The position numbers and the translations under genes are program-made. Shown in pieces: positions 1 through 6,171 of a DNA stretch of 11,361 nucleotides. The notes under the pieces are model-generated. The model searched no databases and was not told the DNA's origin. It saw nothing but the letters and a program-made list of their open reading frames with translations. Each line of letters opens with the position of its first letter. Within the stretch, counting starts at the first letter, position 1. Location: positions 1 through 11,361 of the forward strand of contig CAMFZJ010000034.1 in NCBI GenBank assembly GCA_946004305.1, written 5' to 3'. This DNA is from an uncultured Clostridia bacterium (lineage in GTDB: Bacteria; Bacillota; Clostridia; Oscillospirales; Acutalibacteraceae).

Positions 1-287
1 TTGCTGACCGTGAGCAGATTATTGCTACAGCTGAAACAAAGGCAGATGAAATTATCCATCAGGCTGAGGAACGCCGTAAGATTATGGTAAGCCAAAGCGA
101 AATTGTAAGAGCTGCAGAAGCTCAGGCAAAGGATATTATTAATGACGCTAAGAAAAAGTCAGCGGATATGCACAAAGCAGCTAACGATTACGTTAACGGA
201 CTTATGGAGCGTACAGACGAGGCTATTTCAAAGCTTGCAAACGAAATCAAGCAGACAAGAAAGAACTTTAAATCTTCTGCTAAATAA
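1..287 (+). CDS. coiled-coil protein of unknown function (5' partial)
   Basis: This is the 3' end of a gene that starts before the window. The first complete codon is at position 3 and the frame stays open to the TAA at 285-287, giving 94 visible residues. A Met codon at 84 lies inside the frame and is not a likely start, because the same Ala/Glu/Lys/Ile-rich helical pattern continues upstream of it. The protein is almost entirely charged helix, with repeated A-E-A/D-I-I blocks (for example ADEIIHQAEE and AKDIINDAKKK), and it ends in a basic tail. The composition resembles DivIVA-like proteins and ATP-synthase b/E-type stalk proteins, but no catalytic motif is visible, so I assign no function. 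It has no membrane segment in the visible part. Two terminator-like hairpins follow it, so it is probably transcribed separately from the cell-wall cluster. Confidence 0.75.
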   Translation, partial: ADREQIIATAETKADEIIHQAEERRKIMVSQSEIVRAAEAQAKDIINDAKKKSADMHKAANDYVNGLMERTDEAISKLANEIKQTRKNFKSSAK

Positions 288-307
288 TTCTTTTTTAGCC
301 TTTTTTT
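279..307 (+). terminator. weak intrinsic terminator overlapping the stop codon
   Basis: A short inverted repeat, GCTAAA (279-284) and TTTAGC (294-299), spans the stop codon of the upstream gene. It is followed by one C and seven Ts (301-307). The stem is only six pairs and mostly A-T, so it would be weak alone. It is the first of two hairpins in tandem. Confidence 0.45.
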
Positions 308-330
308 GACATTTTAATATTAACAAAATT

Positions 331-369
331 ATGCACAATGTTCTAATTTGGAGCATTGTGCATTTTTTT
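331..369 (+). terminator. strong intrinsic terminator before mraZ
   Basis: ATGCACAATG (331-340) pairs perfectly with CATTGTGCAT (354-363). The stem extends inward by three more pairs, one of them G-T, leaving a loop of about seven bases. A run of seven Ts ends at 369. This ends transcription from the upstream gene and insulates the mraZ promoter. Confidence 0.85.
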
Positions 370-426
370 GTATAAAATACTGTAAAACATATATTATAAT
401 TTGGTAAAAAAGACGTAACATTTTCC

Positions 427-455
427 TTGCAATTTTGAAACAGATACAGTATAAT
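427..455 (+). promoter_or_regulatory. SigA-type promoter of mraZ
   Basis: A -35-like TTGCAA (427-432) and a perfect -10 TATAAT (450-455) are separated by exactly 17 bp. The predicted transcription start is near 462, which gives a leader of about 83 nt before mraZ. The site lies just downstream of the strong terminator, as expected for the head promoter of a dcw operon. Confidence 0.75.
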
Positions 456-464
456 ATATTACAC

Positions 465-502
465 GGTGGCAATTAGTGTCATTTATTAAACATTTAGTGT
501 CA
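465..502 (+). promoter_or_regulatory. candidate MraZ operator (GTG-containing direct repeats)
   Basis: TTAGTGTCA occurs twice, at 473-481 and 494-502, exactly 21 bp apart or about two helical turns. GGTGGCAA at 465-472 adds another GTG core 10 bp before the first. MraZ proteins are known to bind short direct repeats with about one-turn spacing just downstream of their own promoter: TGGGN boxes in E. coli, and AAAGTG[T/G] boxes in Mollicutes. The position, between the -10 and the ribosome site, fits autoregulation. The repeats are seen directly; the binding is inferred. Confidence 0.5.
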
Positions 503-544
503 AAGTTTAACTGTTTTTTAATGTTTTATTAGGGAGGTGGCAAA

Positions 545-961
545 ATGTTTACCGGAGTTTCCACACACAGTATAGATTCAAAAGGCAGAATAGTTTTGCC
601 GGCTCGCTTCAGACAAGAACTCGGAGAAACTTTTTTTATAGCAAAGGGATTTTTCGACTGTGTTCAGGTATTATCCTGTCAGGAGTTTGAAAAGCTCCGT
701 ACTAACATCAAGGCTCTTCCTGCACAGCAGGCTTTGGCTCTGCAATATGCGATTATTGCTACTGCTATGGAGGTTACTCCAAACGCCCAAGGTAGAGTTC
801 CTGTCCCTCAGACTCTTAGAGAAATCGCAGGACTGTCAAAGGACGCTATTGTAGTTGGCATGGACAATCGTATTGAAATTTGGGACAAAGAACGATTTGA
901 CCAAATGCAGGAAAACAACAGAGAAACAGCTATGGCGGCTCTTGAAATGCTTAGCCTGTAA
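545..961 (+). CDS. mraZ: MraZ transcriptional regulator
   Basis: MraZ is a DNA-binding regulator of the dcw cluster that forms ring-shaped oligomers and represses its own operon in E. coli. The 138-residue product has the usual two tandem SpoVT/AbrB-like half-domains. The first carries DSKGRIVLP at residues 11-19 and the second carries NAQGRVPVP at 80-88; these are the loops that contact DNA. The second copy begins with Asn where many MraZ proteins have Asp. The length is close to the family norm of about 140-150. The start at 545 follows a very strong Shine-Dalgarno (GGGAGG within 531-540). Its stop codon lies inside the ribosome site of rsmH, so the two are translationally close. GTG-type repeats upstream are candidate operators for this protein. 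Confidence 0.97.
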   Translation: MFTGVSTHSIDSKGRIVLPARFRQELGETFFIAKGFFDCVQVLSCQEFEKLRTNIKALPAQQALALQYAIIATAMEVTPNAQGRVPVPQTLREIAGLSKDAIVVGMDNRIEIWDKERFDQMQENNRETAMAALEMLSL

Positions 962-970
962 GGAGCTATT

Positions 971-1894
971 ATGGAGTTTAAGCATATTCCGGTACTTCTT
1001 CAGGAAACTGTTGATGGTCTTAATATTAAGCCCAATGGCATTTATGTAGACGGTACCGCAGGTGGAGGCGGACATTCCGCTGAGATACTCAGTCGTCTTG
1101 AGCTTGGCAAATTAGTTTCTATAGATCAGGACCCTGACGCTATTAAAACCGTAACAGAACGCTTTAGGGACAACCCTAATTCAATAATAATAAAAGGCAA
1201 TTTTTCTAATATCAAAGAGCTTTTAAATAATCGCGGAATTAATCAGGTTGACGGAGTAATGCTTGATATCGGCGTTTCTTCTCATCAGCTTGACACAGGG
1301 GAGAGAGGCTTTTCCTTTCACGAGGACGCACCTCTTGATATGCGTATGTCCCAAAGCGGCACAAGTGCAGCAGATTTGGTAAACACCTTATCCCAAAAGG
1401 AGCTTTCAAAGATAATATACTCCTACGGTGAAGAAAAATTTGCTGACTCAATTTCAAAATCAATAGTAAAGCAGAGGGAATCTGCTCCAATAAAAACAAC
1501 ATTTCAGCTTGCCGAGATAATCCGAAACTCAGTTCCGGAAAGAGTAAGGCGAAACGGACATCCTGCCCGCAAAACCTTTCAGGCACTAAGAATAGCCGTA
1601 AACCATGAGCTGGAAGCTTTAGAGAAAGGTATGGATGAAGCCTTTGAGCTTCTGGCTCCCGGTGGACGACTTGCGATAATTACTTTTCACTCTCTGGAAG
1701 ACAGAATTGTTAAGCAGAAAATGGCAGGTTGGTTTCAGGGATGCACCTGTCCTCCTGATTTTCCGGTGTGCGTATGTGGCAAAAAACCACATGCTCTGTC
1801 AATAACACGCAAGCCCATTGTAGCAAATACACAAGAATTATCGGATAACCCCCGCTCCAGAAGTGCAAAATTAAGAATTTGTGAAAAAATTTAA
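971..1894 (+). CDS. rsmH: 16S rRNA (cytosine-1402-N4) methyltransferase RsmH
   Basis: RsmH (MraW) is a cytoplasmic SAM-dependent enzyme that methylates N4 of C1402 in 16S rRNA near the ribosomal P site. The 307-residue product is normal length for the family. The SAM-binding glycine motif DGTAGGGGHS is at residues 27-36, followed by the acidic IDQDP at 51-55, LDIGVSSHQLD at 98-108 and the family signature FHSLEDRIVK at 239-248. A four-cysteine patch, CTCPP...CVCG at 258-270, is common in Gram-positive members and could bind a metal, which I cannot confirm. The start at 971 follows TAAGGAG (959-965), which includes the mraZ stop codon. It is the second gene of the mraZ transcript. A new promoter lies just after its stop, so rsmH may end the first transcription segment or be joined to ftsL by read-through. 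Confidence 0.98.
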   Translation: MEFKHIPVLLQETVDGLNIKPNGIYVDGTAGGGGHSAEILSRLELGKLVSIDQDPDAIKTVTERFRDNPNSIIIKGNFSNIKELLNNRGINQVDGVMLDIGVSSHQLDTGERGFSFHEDAPLDMRMSQSGTSAADLVNTLSQKELSKIIYSYGEEKFADSISKSIVKQRESAPIKTTFQLAEIIRNSVPERVRRNGHPARKTFQALRIAVNHELEALEKGMDEAFELLAPGGRLAIITFHSLEDRIVKQKMAGWFQGCTCPPDFPVCVCGKKPHALSITRKPIVANTQELSDNPRSRSAKLRICEKI

Positions 1895-1912
1895 AAAACT
1901 TGTTATTTACTA

Positions 1913-1941
1913 TAGACAACCGTAACATTTTGTAGTAAAAT
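1913..1941 (+). promoter_or_regulatory. SigA-type promoter ahead of ftsL
   Basis: TAGACA (1913-1918, five of six matches to TTGACA) and TAAAAT (1936-1941, five of six matches to TATAAT) are separated by exactly 17 bp. The predicted start is near 1948, about 200 nt before ftsL. It would let the divisome and lipid II genes be transcribed independently of the mraZ promoter. Confidence 0.65.
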
Positions 1942-1965
1942 ATAACAGGTTTGTAAATATTTATT

Positions 1966-2014
1966 TTAACACAAGAAATTGTGTTAATTCCCTAAAAGAA
2001 ACACAATATAGTGT
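1966..2014 (+). repeat. leader inverted repeats with alternative pairing
   Basis: TTAACACAA (1966-1974) and TTGTGTTAA (1979-1987) form a perfect nine-pair stem with a GAAA tetraloop. The right arm can instead pair with AACACAA at 2000-2006 (seven pairs), whose ACAC can in turn pair with GTGT at 2011-2014 just before ATTTTT. These would lie in the first 70 nt of the predicted ftsL transcript. A regulatory role is inference only. The rest of the 254-bp gap between rsmH and ftsL is AT-rich, with no gene that I can see. Confidence 0.4.
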
Positions 2015-2148
2015 ATTTTTCCACAAAGGAAAATTACAAAAATGTTTTATTTTCTAATACAGAATTTTACTAAAAGTTAAAAGTTTGTAACTTATTTCTA
2101 TATACGAAAAAAGCTGAATTAGAGTGCATAATCAAAGGTAGTGTAAAG

Positions 2149-2667
2149 ATGACTTATGAAAATCGAAATGCAGCTTATGACTTAGATTATTTTAAAGATA
2201 ATACTGCAAAAAAACTTCCTAAAAAGGAAGATAAAACTAAAAATAAAAAAGACGATAAGGTTGTAACAATCCCACAGGAAGAAATCTTCAAAATCCGCAA
2301 AAGAAAGCACAACCCTTTTAAGCTTTTTATCGGAGGAGTATCCGCTGCTGTTGTTACTCTTATTATTGCAACTATAATTGTTGGCCAGGTCCAGCTTACT
2401 GAGCTAAACCAGAAGGTTATTAATGCACAGCAGACCCTTGCAGACGCTGAGAGCGAATACACTCAGTTGCAAATGGCTGTACAGTCAAAGCTTTCTACTT
2501 CGGAAATCGAAAAGTATGCCGAGAAAAAACTCGGTATGAGTAAGACTGAAAAAGCTCAGAAAGAATTTGTGTCTTTGTCAAAGGGCGACAAGGCTGAAAT
2601 CTCAAGTGATGCAAACCTTAATATTTTCCAAAAAATTTTTAACGCATTCACAGGACTTTGGTCATAA
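2149..2667 (+). CDS. ftsL: FtsL/DivIC-family cell division protein
   Basis: FtsL is a bitopic membrane protein that, with DivIC/FtsB and DivIB/FtsQ, links early divisome proteins to the FtsW-PBP synthase. The 172-residue product has a long Lys-rich cytoplasmic tail (about 1-57), one hydrophobic segment (about 58-80) and an extracytoplasmic coiled coil (about 83-115). The typical motif EKYAEKKLGM follows at 121-130, with a further tail. FtsL sequences diverge strongly, so the call rests on topology, the A..LGM-type motif and position between rsmH and the class B PBP, where ftsL is found in most dcw clusters. It is larger than B. subtilis FtsL (about 117 residues), mainly because of the N-terminal tail and C-terminal extension. 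The start at 2149 has only a modest ribosome site (AAAGG at 2134-2138, ten bases away). A strong terminator follows the gene. Confidence 0.85.
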   Translation: MTYENRNAAYDLDYFKDNTAKKLPKKEDKTKNKKDDKVVTIPQEEIFKIRKRKHNPFKLFIGGVSAAVVTLIIATIIVGQVQLTELNQKVINAQQTLADAESEYTQLQMAVQSKLSTSEIEKYAEKKLGMSKTEKAQKEFVSLSKGDKAEISSDANLNIFQKIFNAFTGLWS

Positions 2668-2697
2668 CATTTAAGTTAATTTAATAAATATGTTATG
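2663..2697 (+). repeat. hairpin overlapping the ftsL stop codon
   Basis: CATAACAT (2663-2670) pairs perfectly with ATGTTATG (2690-2697), and TTAA at 2671-2674 can pair with TTAA at 2681-2684 inside it. It is followed by A-rich rather than T-rich sequence, so it is not itself a terminator. It lies ten bases before the terminator stem and could protect the 3' end of the ftsL message or influence termination. Confidence 0.45.
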
Positions 2698-2706
2698 AAA
2701 TAAAAT

Positions 2707-2739
2707 AAGAGTTGAGATGTGTAATCTTAACTCTTTTTT
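2707..2739 (+). terminator. strong intrinsic terminator between ftsL and pbp
   Basis: AAGAGTTGAGAT (2707-2718) pairs over all twelve positions with ATCTTAACTCTT (2724-2735), with a single G-T pair, around a five-base loop. The right arm runs into six Ts (2734-2739). Only 29 bases separate it from the pbp start, too few for a normal promoter. It therefore looks like a partial terminator or attenuator inside the cluster. Confidence 0.8.
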
Positions 2740-2768
2740 CGATTATTTGGTAAGGAAAGGAGCATACT

Positions 2769-5021
2769 ATGGCAAATAAACCCGGCAAAAAGAAATCGGA
2801 TAAGGGCGCATTACAGCTTTTAAGGTCAAGGACTACATATCTGATAATAATAATTCTTGTTATAGGTTTTGGCGCAATTATAAGCCGTTTGGCATATTTA
2901 CAGCTTATTCAGGGCTCCTATCTTCAGGAAAAGGCTGTCGAACAACAGCTCAGAGATACTACAATCAGCGCAAAGAGGGGAACAATTTATGACGCAAAGG
3001 GAAAGGTTCTCGCTCAAAGCGCATCGGTATGGAAGGTTGTTTTAGCTCCTGCATATTTTGAAAATAACACCCAGCGCAAGTATGTAGCCAAGGGGCTTTC
3101 AGAAATACTGGAACTTAAATATAAGGATGTTTATAAAAAAACAAAGCAAAAATCATACTATGTAATCATAAAAAGCAAAATTGAAACTGACGCAAGAAAC
3201 AAGGTCCTGAAATTTATGGATAAGGTTTCCGATAAATACAGGAAGCTCTCAAATGTTATTGACCTTGTAGACGACTACAAGCGTTACTACCCTTACGGAG
3301 ATTTAGCCTCCTCTGTAATAGGCTTTACAGGCTCTGACGATCAGGGTCTGGAGGGCGTTGAGTATAAATATGACGAGTATCTTACAGGTACACCCGGCAG
3401 ACGTATTACTGCCAAAAACGGAAACCAAACAGATATGCCTTTCCAGTATGAGCAGAATGAAGACCCTGAGGACGGAAACAGCATTACTTTAACAGTTGAC
3501 GAAACAATCCAGTCAATAGCGGAAAAGTATATGAAGCAGGGCATAATAGATAACAATGTTATAAACCGCGGTGTGTGCATTATTATGGACGTAAACACAG
3601 GAGCAATCCTTGCTATGGTTACTGCTGACGGATATGACCTTAACAATCCCTATGATTTGCCACAGGGCGACCTTGATGCAATCAGACAGCTTCCTGAAGA
3701 TAAGCGTGCTGTAGCAGAAAGCTCTGCTCTGTCTGCAATGTGGAGAAACAAAGCTATTGCCGATACATACTACCCCGGTTCGGTTTTTAAAATGTGTACG
3801 GCTTCAATGGCTCTTAACGAGGGTCTTGTAAATGAAAATTCAACCTTTAGCTGTGGCGGTGTATATACAGTAGGCGGTGAACACATTGGTTGTCACCTAA
3901 GATCAGGCCACGGCACACAGAATTTTTATCAGTGTATATACAACTCCTGTAACCCTGCCTTTATTCAGATTGGCTTTAAGATTGGTGCCGAAAAGTACTG
4001 GAATTATTACAAAGCCTTCGGATTTTCCAAAAGAACAGATATAGATTTGCCCGGTGAGTCTGAGGACATCTTCTTTAGTGAGGACGGCTCAATGTCAGAG
4101 GTTGACCTTGCAGTATCCTCTTTTGGACAGGGTATTTCTATTACACCTATTCAGATGATTACAGCCTGCTCTGCAGTTGTAAACGGCGGTAAGGTAATGC
4201 AGCCTTATGTAGTTCAGTCAATTGCTGACGCTGAGGGCAACGTAATTAAAAATGTTGAGCCTACCGTAAAGCGACAGGTAATTTCACAGGAAACATCCAA
4301 AAAAATGTGTGAGTTCCTTGAGAGAAACTCTGTGCAGGGCGGTGCATATAACGGATATATCGCAGGTTATCACGTTGGCGGTAAAACAGGTACATCCGAA
4401 AAGCTTAAATCTACAAACGGCAGTAAAGACTACATTGCCTCCTTCTGCGGATTTGCCCCTGCAAATGACCCAAAGGTTGCCTGCCTTGTATTTTTTGATA
4501 CACCAAAGGGCAACTCCTACTATGGCGCCCAGGTTTCATCACCTGTATTTATTAACATTATGAGTGAGGTTCTGCCATATCTTGAAATACAAACAGAATA
4601 TACCGATGACGAAATTCAGTATATTGATACAGTAGCCGGCTCATATATCGGACTTTCAACTGAAAAAGCAGAAAAACAGGCAAAGAGTGACGGCTTTACT
4701 GTAACAATTAAAGGCGAAGGTGACAAGGTAATTTCTCAGATTCCTTCACCGGCAACAAAGATTCCTACTGACGGAAACGTAGTATTATATACAGATGAGG
4801 AGTCAGAGTCACAGACAGTTACGGTGCCGAATCTTGTGGGATATAATATTTCCGAGGTTAATTCCGTAGCTACTGCATATGGACTTAACGTAAGTATTAC
4901 AGGTTCGATTTTAAGCAGCGGAGCAGTTGCAGTATCACAGAGCATAGATCCGGGTTCACTGGTTTCTCAGGGTACTGTAGTAACTGTAAAATTCGGCAGT
5001 ACAGGAACTGTTACCGACTAA
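2769..5021 (+). CDS. class B penicillin-binding protein with two PASTA domains (FtsI/SpoVD type)
   Basis: This is the septal D,D-transpeptidase that crosslinks new peptidoglycan outside the membrane. The 750-residue product has a short basic cytoplasmic tail, one membrane anchor (about 24-45), a PBP dimerisation domain (about 60-230) and a transpeptidase domain (about 265-600). All three active-site motifs are present: SVFK at 338-341 (nucleophile Ser338), SCN at 393-395 and KTGT at 539-542. Two PASTA repeats follow (about 615-677 and 680-743); these domains bind muropeptide-like ligands or tune localisation. PASTA-bearing class B PBPs in Bacillota include vegetative PBP2b/PBP2x and the spore-cortex enzyme SpoVD. 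Only one such gene is present here, so I cannot tell which role it has. The start at 2769 is six bases after AAAGGAG (2756-2762). Its SEDS partner is the ftsW two genes downstream. A terminator lies just upstream. Confidence 0.95.
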   Translation: MANKPGKKKSDKGALQLLRSRTTYLIIIILVIGFGAIISRLAYLQLIQGSYLQEKAVEQQLRDTTISAKRGTIYDAKGKVLAQSASVWKVVLAPAYFENNTQRKYVAKGLSEILELKYKDVYKKTKQKSYYVIIKSKIETDARNKVLKFMDKVSDKYRKLSNVIDLVDDYKRYYPYGDLASSVIGFTGSDDQGLEGVEYKYDEYLTGTPGRRITAKNGNQTDMPFQYEQNEDPEDGNSITLTVDETIQSIAEKYMKQGIIDNNVINRGVCIIMDVNTGAILAMVTADGYDLNNPYDLPQGDLDAIRQLPEDKRAVAESSALSAMWRNKAIADTYYPGSVFKMCTASMALNEGLVNENSTFSCGGVYTVGGEHIGCHLRSGHGTQNFYQCIYNSCNPAFIQIGFKIGAEKYWNYYKAFGFSKRTDIDLPGESEDIFFSEDGSMSEVDLAVSSFGQGISITPIQMITACSAVVNGGKVMQPYVVQSIADAEGNVIKNVEPTVKRQVISQETSKKMCEFLERNSVQGGAYNGYIAGYHVGGKTGTSEKLKSTNGSKDYIASFCGFAPANDPKVACLVFFDTPKGNSYYGAQVSSPVFINIMSEVLPYLEIQTEYTDDEIQYIDTVAGSYIGLSTEKAEKQAKSDGFTVTIKGEGDKVISQIPSPATKIPTDGNVVLYTDEESESQTVTVPNLVGYNISEVNSVATAYGLNVSITGSILSSGAVAVSQSIDPGSLVSQGTVVTVKFGSTGTVTD

Positions 5022-5030
5022 ATTTGTACT

Positions 5031-5059
5031 TTCATACAATAAACATCAATTAGTATTAT
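5031..5059 (+). promoter_or_regulatory. possible weak promoter ahead of mraY
   Basis: TTCATA (5031-5036, four of six) and TATTAT (5054-5059, five of six) are 17 bp apart in the 75-bp gap between pbp and mraY. Matches of this quality arise by chance in AT-rich DNA, so this is only a candidate. Confidence 0.3.
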
Positions 5060-5096
5060 TTCAGCTATAGAAGTAAAAAGTGAAAGGATTGATAAT

Positions 5097-6125
5097 ATGG
5101 CTTTTGGTATCTGGACATTTTTATCAGCATTTGTATCATTGATAATTTCAGCAGTTTTGGGAAGGTTTTTAATTCCCTATCTTCACAAGCTGAACTTTGG
5201 GCAGACAATTCTTGATATCGGCCCATCTTGGCATAAAAACAAACAGGGTACACCTGTAATGGGCGGAATAATGTTCATTGTTGCAATTACTGTTACAACT
5301 ACTGTAAGCGTTATTCTTTACCATATTTTTGGTAACAGCGTAATAACCATTTATCAGGAAAACCCTGACAGAAGTCTTGCTTTCATATTTGCCGGTCTCG
5401 GCTTAGCCCTTTGTAACGGTGTTATCGGATTTATTGATGATTTTACAAAGGTTGTAAAAAAGCGTAACTTAGGTTTAACTGCAATACAGAAGTTAGTTTT
5501 GCAATTTGCAGTAGCTATTGCTTTCTTAGTAATTCTGAGCTTAATCGGCTACGGTACTTCAACAACAATACCTTTCATCGGTAAGGTGGATTTAGGCTGG
5601 CTGTACTATGTAATCGCCGCAATTGTAATTGTAGGTGTGGTAAATGCCGTAAACCTTACAGACGGTGTTGACGGTCTTGACGGTTCACTGACATTTTTTG
5701 TATCATTGTTCTTTATGCTGATTGCAAGCCATCTCAGTAATGTTGGAGTAACCTTTATGAGTGCAGCAGTAGCCGGTGGTTGCTTAGGATTTTTAGTGTG
5801 GAACTTCCACCCTGCAAAGGTATTTATGGGTGACACAGGCTCATTGTTCTTAGGAGGTATTGTGTGCGCCTTAGCTTTTGCAATTGATATGCCAATCCTC
5901 CTTTTACCAATGGGTATTGTGTATCTTTGCGAAATGGGTTCCGTTGTATTGCAGGTATCATATTTTAAACTTACCCACGGAAAAAGATTATTTAAAATGA
6001 GCCCTATTCATCACCATTTTGAAATGTGCGGATGGTCAGAGGTTAAGATTGTCGCAGTATTCAGCGCAGTGGCAGTCCTGTTTGGCATTGTTTCCTTTGC
6101 CCTTGTTTACTTTGGTGTAAAATAA
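5097..6125 (+). CDS. mraY: phospho-N-acetylmuramoyl-pentapeptide transferase (lipid I synthase)
   Basis: MraY is a polytopic membrane enzyme that transfers phospho-MurNAc-pentapeptide from UDP to undecaprenyl phosphate on the cytoplasmic face, making lipid I. The 342-residue product fits the family (324 in B. subtilis, 360 in E. coli) and has about ten hydrophobic segments. Signature motifs appear in order: GPSWHKNKQGTPVMGG at residues 42-57, the aspartate pair in IDDFTK at 113-118, NLTDGVDGLDG at 186-196, FMGDTGSL at 243-250 and PIHHHFE at 303-309. The DD pair, Asp246 and the His-rich loop belong to the Mg-dependent active site. The start at 5097 is eight bases after AAAGGA (5083-5088). In Bacillus, murE precedes and murD follows this gene; both are absent here. 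The gap to ftsW is 46 bases. Confidence 0.98.
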   Translation: MAFGIWTFLSAFVSLIISAVLGRFLIPYLHKLNFGQTILDIGPSWHKNKQGTPVMGGIMFIVAITVTTTVSVILYHIFGNSVITIYQENPDRSLAFIFAGLGLALCNGVIGFIDDFTKVVKKRNLGLTAIQKLVLQFAVAIAFLVILSLIGYGTSTTIPFIGKVDLGWLYYVIAAIVIVGVVNAVNLTDGVDGLDGSLTFFVSLFFMLIASHLSNVGVTFMSAAVAGGCLGFLVWNFHPAKVFMGDTGSLFLGGIVCALAFAIDMPILLLPMGIVYLCEMGSVVLQVSYFKLTHGKRLFKMSPIHHHFEMCGWSEVKIVAVFSAVAVLFGIVSFALVYFGVK

Positions 6126-6171
6126 CAAAAAGTATAAGCTTTAGCTTGTAAATAATATAGGAGGAATGATT

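Noticed and set aside
395..400. A perfect TATAAT upstream of the chosen mraZ promoter
   Set aside because: No acceptable -35 hexamer lies 16-18 bp upstream, and the region is very AT-rich. The 427-455 pair is far better.
6136..6147. AAGCT/AGCTT inverted repeat between mraY and ftsW
   Set aside because: The stem is five pairs with a two-base gap and no T-run, too weak to be a terminator or likely operator.
6166..6171. ATG at 6166 as the ftsW start
   Set aside because: It is one base from AGGAGG, too close for initiation. The ATG at 6172 has seven-base spacing.
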